Positions 17,963 to 26,954 of a stretch of DNA of 32,489 nt are shown here, in pieces (position 1 is the first letter of the stretch; each line of letters starts with the position of its first letter). Location of the stretch: assembly GCA_021157815.1 (NCBI GenBank), contig JAGGVT010000093.1, positions 1 to 32,489 of the forward strand. The letters run 5' to 3'. The translations under genes were made by a program, and so were the position numbers. Under the pieces are notes generated by a model. It was given only the letters and a program-made list of their open reading frames with translations, was not told where the DNA came from and ran no database searches. This stretch comes from a bacterium. GTDB taxonomy: Bacteria; JAJVIF01; JAGGVT01.

Positions 17963-18499
17963 GTGAGATTCGTTACGCCATCTGTTGACAAAGATACGGC
18001 TTTCAAGAATCTCACAAGAAAGCGAAAACGGCTGTTTGCTGCCGCATCTAAACAAGCGCCGTTGAAAATTGAACTAATCAATTTTCCGCATTACATATTC
18101 ACACTGACAATCTCAGTTGAATCGGGCAATAAGGAAATAGATGTTGCGGCCGACGGTATCGTCGGCCTTTTTTCTTTTTTGAAAATTGAAGAACTTTCAC
18201 TTGATGACAAATCCGACTTTCCAACTTTCGCATGGAAACTGTCAACCGAACAGGCTAAGGAAAAAGTTGTCGCTGAGTACAGATGGATATTAATCAAACA
18301 CGGAATCCACAACAGGGAACTGCCTAAAATAATCGACATCAGAGACAGCAAACTATTCTATCCGTTCTGGGTCGGTTACTATCCAAGAGGCGACGGCCTC
18401 GATTTCAACGCCATCGACGCCATATCAGCCGCTCCCATCGGAATAAAAATGCGCCGCTCGTTTTTAGTAGCTTTCGCGCAGAAAAAAACGTTTGCATAG
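17963..18499 (+). CDS. Uncharacterised protein
   Basis: 178-aa ORF starting GTG directly after 17960 stop; conserved-looking KLFYPFWVGYYPRGDGLDFNAIDAIS segment. Confidence 0.5.
   Translation: MRFVTPSVDKDTAFKNLTRKRKRLFAAASKQAPLKIELINFPHYIFTLTISVESGNKEIDVAADGIVGLFSFLKIEELSLDDKSDFPTFAWKLSTEQAKEKVVAEYRWILIKHGIHNRELPKIIDIRDSKLFYPFWVGYYPRGDGLDFNAIDAISAAPIGIKMRRSFLVAFAQKKTFA
18148..18180 (+). terminator. Intrinsic-terminator-like hairpin plus T-tract inside ORF 17963-18499
   Basis: ggccgac ggtatc gtcggcc followed by ttttttctttttt. Confidence 0.55.
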
Positions 18500-18502
18500 A
18501 TT

Positions 18503-18578
18503 GTAGCCCGGGAATCCATTTCCCGAGAAAAAACGACGCTAATCTACGCAAACCCCGGGAAATGGATTCCCGGGCTAC
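18503..18578. repeat. Perfect 23-bp inverted repeat (30-nt loop) downstream of the symporter operon
   Basis: gtagcccgggaatccatttcccg (18503-18525) / cgggaaatggattcccgggctac (18556-18578); half copy at 32196-32218. Confidence 0.9.
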
Positions 18579-18816
18579 TTGCGCACTGATTTAAAGCAGG
18601 CGGAATATGAACCTGATCCAATATTGAACAGGTTTACAGGCTTCTTTGTTAAGAGGTATCAGCGAGAAGGGCAGAATACGATACAATGATATGATTATAA
18701 TCAACACCAGTAGGTCGACTTTCGACATTTATTTACTTTCTGTATTTTGTGGCTCTGGGCAATATGGTACGTTCATTGGAAAAGAAGCGATTTTAAATTC
18801 GGCTGTGTTTTTATTT

Positions 18817-19010
18817 GGCGCTTCAATAAATTGTGTGGGTAATTTGCACCCCCGTAAAAAAAGGGGACAGTCCACATGAGGCATCAAACTTGATGATTTC
18901 AATATATCATACTGCAACCCCTCATTTATACTGTATTTATTCACTTGCTTGGGACAGTCCCCTTTTTTTACTCAATCAAAACTCAACCCACACGATTTAT
19001 TGAAGAGCCT
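18817..19010 (+). repeat. Repeat family B element (TIR TTGGCGCTTCAATAAATTGTGTGGGT)
   Basis: Ends ggcgcttcaataaattgtgtgggt / acccacacgatttattgaagagcc; inner aaaaaaaggggacagtcc / gggacagtcccctttttt. Confidence 0.85.
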
Positions 19011-19054
19011 TTTATTTGAGTGTAGTAAAACAACAATAGATCGAATTTATAAAC

Positions 19055-19162
19055 CTCGGGTGCCGCCCACACATCACGTCTTTTTGTGATTTGTGGGTGA
19101 AATGCGTAACTTTGCTGCAAACACCCATAAAGCCGGGACGGCTGTATGGGCGGCACTCAGGT
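19055..19162 (+). repeat. Repeat family D element (CGGGTGCCGCCCACACATCACGTC...)
   Basis: Inverted ends cctcgggtgccgccca / tgggcggcactcagg; 45-nt exact inverted copy of 19057-19101 at 32244-32288. Confidence 0.8.
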
Positions 19163-19385
19163 TAATAGTATTTAGGTAGCCTTAAATGTCGAAAGTCGAG
19201 AGTAGGGGTGGGTTTAAAGCCCATCCCTACTGAGTATATCGAAATCTTAATAAGAAACCAATCCGAAGGATTGTACCGAGCCTGTCGAAGTGCCGACAAT
19301 GTTATCTAATTCCATTTGTTCTTTGAGTTTTTAATCGGTAAAATGATTCCGTAATTAACCAAGCCTTGATCTTTTCGGAGGAACC

Positions 19386-20324
19386 ATGCAATTTTTAGTA
19401 CTGGGAATAATAGCTATTCTGGTCGGAATTTATTTCGTTAGCAAGAAACTTATTTTCTTAAGCAGTGGGCAAGTGATGCAGTCAACGGGACCCGGTTCAA
19501 TCCTGATAGTGGTCGGAGTGCTCTTAATCGCGATCTCAGGCCTCAGGATTGTGGATGCCGGTTATGTCGGAGTGGAAAAACTATTCGGAAAAGTCACTCC
19601 AACCCCTCTTAAAGAGGGCTTGCACTTAATCAACCCGCTGAAAGTTGTAGTGCCTTTGACGATACGAACCGAGGCGTACACAATGAGCGGCACCACCGAT
19701 GAGGGGCAGGTTCGAGGAGATGACTCTATCAAAGTGCTGACATCCGACGGCCTGACTGTAACTCTTGAAGTAACAGTCTGGTTCAAGATTAAACCTGATG
19801 AGGCTCCTCGAATTTACAGGGAGCTGGGTGAAAGCTATGTGGCGAAAATCGTACGCCCAACTGTACGGACCGCGCTCAGGAATGCCGCAGCAAAGCATAC
19901 ATCATCAGCAATATACTCATCGGAAAAAAGGGTGATATTTGTTCAGGATGTTGAGCAGGAGATTGAACCGTCATTCAAAACGTACGGGATCATTCTCGAA
20001 AACACCCTTTTAAGGAATGTCGCCCTTCCACAGATGGTTGCTACCGCAATTGAGACAAAATTGAAAGCCGATCAGGAACAGCAGGAGATGGATTTTGTCC
20101 TGCAGAAGGAAACCAAGGAAGCGGAAAGAAAACGCATCGAAGCGAAAGGTATTGCCGATGCCAACCGTGAAATCGCGGACAGTATCGGCGGCCCTTACGG
20201 CCTGTTAATCCAGCAGTGGATTAAAGAGGTTGTATCAAGTGAAAAAACCCAGATAATCTATGTCTCCTCGGAAAGCAGCGGTCTTCCGGTACTCGAAGCC
20301 GGTCGATTCCTGGACAATAAATAG
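19386..20324 (+). CDS. SPFH/Band 7 (prohibitin-like) membrane protein
   Basis: N-terminal TM segments; GYVGVEKLFGKVTPTPLKEGLHLINPL; VLTSDGLTVTLEVTVWFKIKPDEAPRIYRELG; aggagg-like cggaggaacc before ATG. Confidence 0.85.
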   Translation: MQFLVLGIIAILVGIYFVSKKLIFLSSGQVMQSTGPGSILIVVGVLLIAISGLRIVDAGYVGVEKLFGKVTPTPLKEGLHLINPLKVVVPLTIRTEAYTMSGTTDEGQVRGDDSIKVLTSDGLTVTLEVTVWFKIKPDEAPRIYRELGESYVAKIVRPTVRTALRNAAAKHTSSAIYSSEKRVIFVQDVEQEIEPSFKTYGIILENTLLRNVALPQMVATAIETKLKADQEQQEMDFVLQKETKEAERKRIEAKGIADANREIADSIGGPYGLLIQQWIKEVVSSEKTQIIYVSSESSGLPVLEAGRFLDNK

Positions 20325-20385
20325 TCTCTTTTGAAAATAGTTTTTTTCCGGAAAGATGATTTTTCTGTATTGGTAGAATGCTGAA

Positions 20386-20562
20386 CCTGGGAGCGCTGGT
20401 CTCTGACCGGCACTTGAACACAGTAACTAAAATGCAAAAAAGAAATTCTTACGAACATGGTTGATAAAACCAGTTTATTATTTGGCAATTTATCTGTTAG
20501 CCAAATTTCGTTGATTCCTACTAACTTTGTTAAAGTGCCGGTCAGAGACCAGCGCTCCCAGG
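20386..20562. repeat. 177-bp MITE-like element with perfect 30-bp TIRs
   Basis: cctgggagcgctggtctctgaccggcactt (20386-20415) is the exact reverse complement of 20533-20562. Confidence 0.9.
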
Positions 20563-20608
20563 AAAAAATATATTTGTAATGCGCAAAATTTTTGCTTTTC
20601 AGAAACAA

Positions 20609-22117
20609 CTATTCATCCGGCGTCATATTTGGCTTTATTACTTCACCATTCGCCAACGAAAAACCATATCTCGTAAGCAATACGCCCTCATGACGTAACA
20701 GATAAACAACCGCTTTACGGCAGTTTGCAACAGCTTGTATTTCAGATATCTTGCTTGCAAGAAGGTCGCGTTGTGCCTGCGCGACAAGCAGCGATGTCGA
20801 TTTCCCTACACGATACTTCTCCGTTTCCGCCCGCAGTTTCGCCTCCTGCAGCTTGCGGGATGCCGCTGTTGCGACAATCTGTTCGGTGGTGCGGTTAAGT
20901 TCAATCCACGCGACACTGACATCCATTTTGGCAAGCTGCTCAAGGTTGTTCATCGCCTCTCTGGATTGCTCCTGGCTTATTAAAGACTGCCTGTGGCGTT
21001 CCCGTGAATCCCTGTTGCCAATATCCTGCGTATATTGAATTCCGACCTGCATATCATTGCCGCTGTTGCCTATATCCCCTATTGACTGGTTGAACGAATC
21101 AGCATAACCGGTCATTCCAAGCGTAACAAAAAATTTCATATTGGGAAGCAATCCGTTTTTTGTTGTTAGCACATCAAGTTCATTTCGCTGTAACTGCAAT
21201 TCAGCCTGATTCAAATCGGGCCTGTTGTGCAGCGCAATATCAATATGCGAATCCATTTCACCAACATCAAATTCCGGAACAATAAACTCATTCTTAATAA
21301 CAATACTCTGCTTAATAAAATCAACATTCGGCGGATTCAACAGGCGCAATAATTTAATTCGTGTTTTTTCAATGTTGCTGCGGGCGTTTATTAAAGCTTC
21401 ATTACGGGATGCCACCTCCGCCTCTGATGCTATCAGCTCTATCTCGGCAAGTTTGCCGACATCGATCATAGTCCGGGTTTCATCAAGCTGTCGCTGGGCA
21501 AGATTCAGGGATTCCACATAAATTGTAAGCTGCCTGACAGCAAGGGAATAATCCCAACATGCTGTTTCAACCTGGCTGATTAGCGTTTCAGCATAAGCCT
21601 GTAGTTCATAAATCGAGGATTTCGTACTCAACTGCGCCTTGCGAAGCCCCGCCAGATTTACTGAATAACCCGCACCCTTAAAGATTGGCTGAGACAATGT
21701 CAGGCTAATACGCGCGGAATAGTTGTTATCACTGGCTACTCCCCCACCTCTGTTTCCTGAAAGCCCAAGACTGATATCCCCACCGGATAATAGCAGTTTT
21801 GAAATTCCAAAGCTAAAATCAGATCGAGTGCTTTTCGACCCGGAATCATCCTTGTCCTGCGATGTTGACACCGAACTCGACAATCCAACATCAAATGCTG
21901 ACCGTTCCATCCGTTCCGAACTCTCACGCAATTCCGGTTTAAGGCGTTCTATCTTAAACGCGCTGTTGTTCTCAAGAGCCATCAGGATTGCTTCTTCAAC
22001 GGTCACTTCCAATGGCTTGTTTTTGGTATCAGCATAAACCGGATTCGAGAGCAATAGAATCAGGCAGCAAAGAAGGGAAATGCTGATCGATGGAAAATTA
22101 TTTTTTAGTAAAAACAT
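20609..22117 (-). CDS. TolC-family outer-membrane efflux protein
   Basis: Signal peptide; VTVEEAILMALENNSAFKIERLKPELRESSERMERSAFDVGLSSSV; NRPDLNQAELQLQRNELDVLTTKNGLLPNMKF. Confidence 0.88.
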   Translation of the reverse strand: MFLLKNNFPSISISLLCCLILLLSNPVYADTKNKPLEVTVEEAILMALENNSAFKIERLKPELRESSERMERSAFDVGLSSSVSTSQDKDDSGSKSTRSDFSFGISKLLLSGGDISLGLSGNRGGGVASDNNYSARISLTLSQPIFKGAGYSVNLAGLRKAQLSTKSSIYELQAYAETLISQVETACWDYSLAVRQLTIYVESLNLAQRQLDETRTMIDVGKLAEIELIASEAEVASRNEALINARSNIEKTRIKLLRLLNPPNVDFIKQSIVIKNEFIVPEFDVGEMDSHIDIALHNRPDLNQAELQLQRNELDVLTTKNGLLPNMKFFVTLGMTGYADSFNQSIGDIGNSGNDMQVGIQYTQDIGNRDSRERHRQSLISQEQSREAMNNLEQLAKMDVSVAWIELNRTTEQIVATAASRKLQEAKLRAETEKYRVGKSTSLLVAQAQRDLLASKISEIQAVANCRKAVVYLLRHEGVLLTRYGFSLANGEVIKPNMTPDE

Positions 22118-22164
22118 CTTTTTGTCCTTTCTGTATTTATTTGCACAAGTAGGGGCATTGCTTG

Positions 22165-22355
22165 GAATCTGTCTCAGAATTCCATATTTCTATCATGTCT
22201 GCATTTTCTGTCATTCTTAACGAAGTGAAGAATCTATTCGCGATAACGTGAATATTTCTCATCAGATATAATCGCCGGCACAGTAGCATATAGATTCTTC
22301 GCTATGCCCAGAATGACATTAAATCATGCTTATAATGGAGTTCTGAGACATTTTC
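22165..22355. repeat. Inverted-repeat element between tolC-like and macB-like genes
   Basis: tgtctcagaattccat (22170-22185) / atggagttctgagaca (22335-22350), 1 mismatch; inner gtcattcttaacgaagtgaagaatct ... agattcttcgctatgcccagaatgac. Confidence 0.75.
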
Positions 22356-22366
22356 CCTGCTGTGCC

Positions 22367-23575
22367 CTATTCATAATAAAGAGATTCAACCGGATCAAGC
22401 AACGCCGCGCGGCGTGCAGGATAGTAACCAAAAAAGATTCCAACCGCGACAGAGAAAGACAAAGCCAGAATAACTCCTGACGGCTCGACAACGGTCTGGA
22501 ACTGGGTTGCGTTGCCGATGATTCTCGATGCTTCAAACCCAGCTGCCACTCCAATTATTCCGCCGATACCGCTTATGATAATTGCTTCAATAAGAAACTG
22601 GCGAAGTATGTCCCTGTCTTTCGCGCCTATTGCTTTACGTATTCCGATTTCCCTTGTCCTTTCTGTAACCGTAACCAACATGATATTCATTATTCCGATA
22701 CCGCCAACGAGCAGCGATATGCTTGCGATACTTCCCAGCAGTATTGCAAATGTACGGTTGGTTTCACTTACCATCTCGATAAAATCCGCCTGATTGCGAA
22801 TATAGAAATCATCCTCCTGTCCGGGAGCAATTTTGTGTCGTTTCTTCAACACAACCGCAGCCGCTGTTTCAACCTCCATAAGCGCGTCGCTATTATTTAC
22901 CTGAATATTAATTTCACGCAATGAATCAAAACCGAAAACGATTTTCATTGCGGTTGTATATGGAATTAACACCTGATTATCAGGGTTATACCAGCCCATG
23001 TCGCCTTTTGATTTCAAAACGCCGACAACACGGAAATTAATTCCCTTGAGTTTTATTTTCTCGCCAATTGGATTATCAGGCAGTTCAAGATCTTCAACGG
23101 TTTGGGGTCCCAGAACAGCTACTCGCGCAGTGCTGTTTACTTCGGACTCGGAGAAAAATCTTCCCTTTTCAAGATGGTAATCTCTAATCGTTTGATAAGT
23201 AATTGCAGTTCCGGTTACATTTACACGCGAATTTTTATTGAAATATTTCACCTGCGCATTGCTTGAAACCACAGGCGCGACCTGCTCTATGGCATTAACC
23301 TCATTAAGCAGCGCTTTGGCATCATCAACAGTCAAATTTTGGCGTGTTCCGCTCATAACACCATGCGAACCCAGCTGCCCGGGCCTTACCACAAGCAGAT
23401 TGGTTCCCATCGACGTTATTCTGTCCATCATTTCGCGCTTTGCGCCTGTCGCAATCGCCAGCATCGATATTACCGCGCCTACACCGATAATGATTCCCAG
23501 CATCGCAAGAAATGACCTGAGTTTGTTGGCATATAATCCTTTAAGCGCCATTTTAATTGTTGTCATCAGGATCAT
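22367..23575 (-). CDS. MacB-type ABC transporter permease
   Basis: KMALKGLYANKLRSFLAMLGIIIGVGAVISMLAIATGAKREMMDRI; LLVGGIGIMNIMLVTVTERTREIGIRKAIGAKDRDI. Confidence 0.92.
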   Translation of the reverse strand: MILMTTIKMALKGLYANKLRSFLAMLGIIIGVGAVISMLAIATGAKREMMDRITSMGTNLLVVRPGQLGSHGVMSGTRQNLTVDDAKALLNEVNAIEQVAPVVSSNAQVKYFNKNSRVNVTGTAITYQTIRDYHLEKGRFFSESEVNSTARVAVLGPQTVEDLELPDNPIGEKIKLKGINFRVVGVLKSKGDMGWYNPDNQVLIPYTTAMKIVFGFDSLREINIQVNNSDALMEVETAAAVVLKKRHKIAPGQEDDFYIRNQADFIEMVSETNRTFAILLGSIASISLLVGGIGIMNIMLVTVTERTREIGIRKAIGAKDRDILRQFLIEAIIISGIGGIIGVAAGFEASRIIGNATQFQTVVEPSGVILALSFSVAVGIFFGYYPARRAALLDPVESLYYE

Positions 23576-24261
23576 TCTCGCGATACCCTCCCATTTCGTT
23601 TATCGCTTATAATTTTGCCATCCATCATGCGGATAACACGCTTGCATCGCGCAGCGACATCATCATCATGAGTTACAATCAGAACAGTTAATCCTTCATT
23701 ATTTAGTTTGGCAAAAAGCTCCAGAATCTCCCCGCTTGTTTTACTGTCCAGATTTCCGGTTGGTTCATCAGCAAGCAGTATGGATGGCTTCGTGACAAGC
23801 GCCCGCGCTATCGAAACACGCTGGCTTTCACCGCCTGAAAGCTGATTCGGCTCATGATTCATCCTTTCAAAAAGCCTCACGCTCTTAAGAGATTCAACAG
23901 CACGAGATTTGGCATCATCAGCGCCGGCGTACAACAACGGCAGTTCAACATTTTCCAGCGATGACATACGGGATATTAAGTTAAACGACTGGAAGACAAA
24001 TCCTATGCGACGATTTCTTGTCTCCGCCAATTGATCCTTGGATAGATTGGACACATCAACATCAGTGAGGAAATATTTCCCCGAATCAGGTTTCCCAAGG
24101 CATCCGATTATGTTCAGCAGTGTAGTTTTGCCACTTCCGGATGTTCCAGTTACAGCGACCATATCCCCCTCGTCAACATTGAAACTAACACCATCCAACG
24201 CTTTTACAACGCTGTCGCCCACTTTGAAAATCTTGACAATGTTCTCGGTTTTAATGATCAT
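23572..24261 (-). CDS. MacB/LolD-type ABC transporter ATP-binding protein
   Basis: Walker A GTSGSGKTTLLN, signature LSGGESQRVSIARAL, Walker B ILLADEPTGNLD; overlaps neighbouring genes. Confidence 0.95.
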   Translation of the reverse strand: MIIKTENIVKIFKVGDSVVKALDGVSFNVDEGDMVAVTGTSGSGKTTLLNIIGCLGKPDSGKYFLTDVDVSNLSKDQLAETRNRRIGFVFQSFNLISRMSSLENVELPLLYAGADDAKSRAVESLKSVRLFERMNHEPNQLSGGESQRVSIARALVTKPSILLADEPTGNLDSKTSGEILELFAKLNNEGLTVLIVTHDDDVAARCKRVIRMMDGKIISDKRNGRVSRE

Positions 24262-25595
24262 CAGTGACGACCCATTCCTCCCGCTCCCGCAGGCCTGTTC
24301 TTGGTTCTTTCCTCAAATCGCTTTCGCCATGCGCTTTCGTACTCCATCTCATTTATTGCAACCGTTTCACCCTCCTGCAAACCTCGTACGATTTCAATAA
24401 TCTCGCCATCTGTAATACCCACCTCAACATTTCGAATTTCCGTACTGCCATCATCTTTGATAACTGACACAGTCGGCTTTCCCTCTTCTCTGGATACAGC
24501 GCCTATTGGAATCGTGAGAGCATCCTGAACTTCAGCCATCAATATTTCCACGTCTGCTGTCATTTCCGGTTTGAGAAGAGATTTATTTTTGCTCAGCAAT
24601 TCGATTCTGACTTCGAAAGTAATGACGTTTGATTGATTAATGCCTTTTTGCGCGATGCGATCCACAACACCTTTAAACTGCTTTCCAATAAAGGCGTCAG
24701 CGGAAACATTCACCGCCTGTCCCTGTTCAATTCTGCCTATATCGCTTTCATCAACGTATGCCAGCACGAACAATCGTGACAGATCCGATAAAGTCAGAAT
24801 CGTGGTTCCACCACCGACATTGCTGATGCCTGACGATATAATCTGGCCAATCTGAACCTGCCTGCCAGTAACAATGCCATCAATGGGAGCGTAAACTTTC
24901 GTATCTGTCAATCTCTGTTCAATAGTGGAAAGGTTAATCCGCGCGGATTCAACATCCGATTCAGCGAGGCGCAAATCCTGTCGTTTCAGTTCAAGCGCGG
25001 CTTCATCTGTTTTCAATTCCTCCAATCTAATTGTGGCATTGGTTAAATCAGCTTCCGCTTTTTGCGCAGCGGTTTCAGCTGTTTCGTATTCCTCCTGGCT
25101 TGCCAGTTTCTGATCGTAAAGCTGTTGCACCCTGTCAGCCTTGGCATGCGCATCCCGCGAACGGGTAACCGCGGTATTATGATCAACCTCAGCTCGCGCC
25201 TGAGCATTTACAAGATCATCCTGCGCGATTGTTAGATTCAATTTGGCTTTCGCAAGTCTTGCAACGGATGCTGAAAGCGTAACATTCGCTTTTTGAACAT
25301 TGCGCTCCTCATCGGCAGGATCCAATTCAGCGACCAAATCATCCTTCTTAACCTTATCACTTATATCAAACGGCAAAGTGATAACCTCACCGCTCGCCTT
25401 GCATTTTATCTGGACATCCAGGTTCGAAACTATCCTGCCCGTTGATTCAACCTGCAATTTTATCGATTTGCGTTCGACAACAGCGTTTTTCTTTTCAGAT
25501 GATTTTGCAGCGCTTTTATCTCCTGAGGCATTTTGGCAACTCAGAGCGCACATTGCCAGAATTGAAACGATAATAATCGTTATATACTTTTTCAT
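24261..25595 (-). CDS. MacA/HlyD-type periplasmic adaptor lipoprotein
   Basis: Lipobox MCALSC; coiled-coil hairpin; VYAPIDGIVTGRQVQIGQII; overlaps start of ATPase gene. Confidence 0.9.
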   Translation of the reverse strand: MKKYITIIIVSILAMCALSCQNASGDKSAAKSSEKKNAVVERKSIKLQVESTGRIVSNLDVQIKCKASGEVITLPFDISDKVKKDDLVAELDPADEERNVQKANVTLSASVARLAKAKLNLTIAQDDLVNAQARAEVDHNTAVTRSRDAHAKADRVQQLYDQKLASQEEYETAETAAQKAEADLTNATIRLEELKTDEAALELKRQDLRLAESDVESARINLSTIEQRLTDTKVYAPIDGIVTGRQVQIGQIISSGISNVGGGTTILTLSDLSRLFVLAYVDESDIGRIEQGQAVNVSADAFIGKQFKGVVDRIAQKGINQSNVITFEVRIELLSKNKSLLKPEMTADVEILMAEVQDALTIPIGAVSREEGKPTVSVIKDDGSTEIRNVEVGITDGEIIEIVRGLQEGETVAINEMEYESAWRKRFEERTKNRPAGAGGMGRH

Positions 25596-25687
25596 GTCCG
25601 ACCTCTTGGAGGATAGACGATTATAATCTCCTACTGTTCCGTAATTGATTAAGATTGTAACACATCGGCTGGGAATTCAAATTCCGT

Positions 25688-26590
25688 TCATACCGAACCG
25701 CGCATAATATTGCGCATCACGTAAAACATCATATATGGATTGGCATTGAGGCGCCTTCTGAGATAGGCAACACCGTCATCCCACCTTTCGCAAAACGGCA
25801 GATAATACCTGACTGCATAATTCTTCTTTCTAAGTTCATTTACAATTCGACCTCGCGGAACCCCCAGGAGCAGCTGAAATTCAAACCGCTCACGCGGGAT
25901 ATCCCATTCCTCAATATAATCAACCGCCCGGCGTATTATCGTTTCATCATGAGTGCCAATCTGCACGATATGCCCCTTGTCGAAAAGCTTTTTCATCAGC
26001 GCGAGAAGGTTTTCCTTCATCGCCGGTTTGGTTTGATATACATATCGCGGAACATCGTAAATCCCGATGCACAACCGGACTGTTGCCGTTATGCCATCCA
26101 GTAAATCAATATCAGCATTCGTGCGCCAGAGTTTTGTCTGCAGGACTATTCCTGTTGACGGATATTTCTCTACCATCTCACGATAAAGTTTCAGCGTAAA
26201 ATCAGTCTGGTCGGTATCCTCCATATCAATTGTAACCACGATGTTCTTCTCCACACCCTTCTTGATTATCGATTCGACATTGTCATGGCAAATGTCATGG
26301 CCTACATAAAATCCCATGTGTCCCAGCTTGATGGACACTGTCGCGTGATTACGGCTTCCAAGAGCATCAATGGTTCGAAGGTAAAGATCACACGCCGCGT
26401 GAGCATCCTCCTCTCTGTCAACCTCCTCCCCAAGGACATCGAGTGTTGATAAAATCCCACGAGTTTTAAAGAGTTTGTCAGCGACGTCAATAGCGGACTG
26501 CATTGTTGCGCCTGTTACATAAGGGCGCGCGAAGAAAATAATCATCGGATTGGGAATCAGGTTTAGAAGCACAATTTTAATGTTGCCCAT
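25688..26590 (-). CDS. Proline dehydrogenase family protein
   Basis: SIKLGHMGF, IVVTIDMEDTDQTDFTL, GIVLQTKLWRTNADI, FEFQLLLGVPRGR, VRYYLPFCERWDDGVAYLRRRLNANPY; start 26590 or 26599 preferred over 26692. Confidence 0.85.
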   Translation of the reverse strand: MGNIKIVLLNLIPNPMIIFFARPYVTGATMQSAIDVADKLFKTRGILSTLDVLGEEVDREEDAHAACDLYLRTIDALGSRNHATVSIKLGHMGFYVGHDICHDNVESIIKKGVEKNIVVTIDMEDTDQTDFTLKLYREMVEKYPSTGIVLQTKLWRTNADIDLLDGITATVRLCIGIYDVPRYVYQTKPAMKENLLALMKKLFDKGHIVQIGTHDETIIRRAVDYIEEWDIPRERFEFQLLLGVPRGRIVNELRKKNYAVRYYLPFCERWDDGVAYLRRRLNANPYMMFYVMRNIMRGSV

Positions 26591-26954
26591 GTTTATCATA
26601 ATTTCCGTTTGGATGCATAACAAAAAATCGCCCCGGCAGACAGGTCCACTCAAAGCATGCAGATTATACAATTTCATTGATTCATTTCGCAAATCACTAC
26701 TGTCTGTTTAAAACAGAAATAACTGAGAATACTCCACGATGGTAGTAAAAAGGGAACTGTTGGTTTTATCTGGCTTAAAGAACATCATCCCTGGCCCATC
26801 GTCCTGCATCAGGAGAGGGGAGAGAGATTACTCTTACCCCCCACTCTCCGCATAGAGTTTCCCTGCCCCCACTTAGGGGGTACCATTATTATTCTTGACA
26901 ATGTTTAAACCATGTCCGTGGACAAAACAAGTAGAGGGGCCGGGAGTGAGGTTC

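Larger units (their letters stand above)
18715..19199. repeat. Composite inverted-repeat island bounded by TCGACTTTCGACATTTA / TAAATGTCGAAAGTCGA
   Basis: Exact 17-bp inverted ends enclosing two further inverted-repeat elements (18817-19010 and 19055-19162). Confidence 0.7.

Noticed and set aside
4377-20562. Shared CAGAGACC/GGTCTCTG word in three unrelated elements (4381, 20400, 30615) as a common functional site
   Set aside because: An 8-bp word recurring in a few elements is weak evidence; recorded but not promoted without a genome-wide enrichment test.
20609-25595. Antibiotic-resistance or toxin secretion role for the MacAB-TolC-like operon
   Set aside because: The tripartite architecture is clear, but substrate cannot be inferred from sequence.
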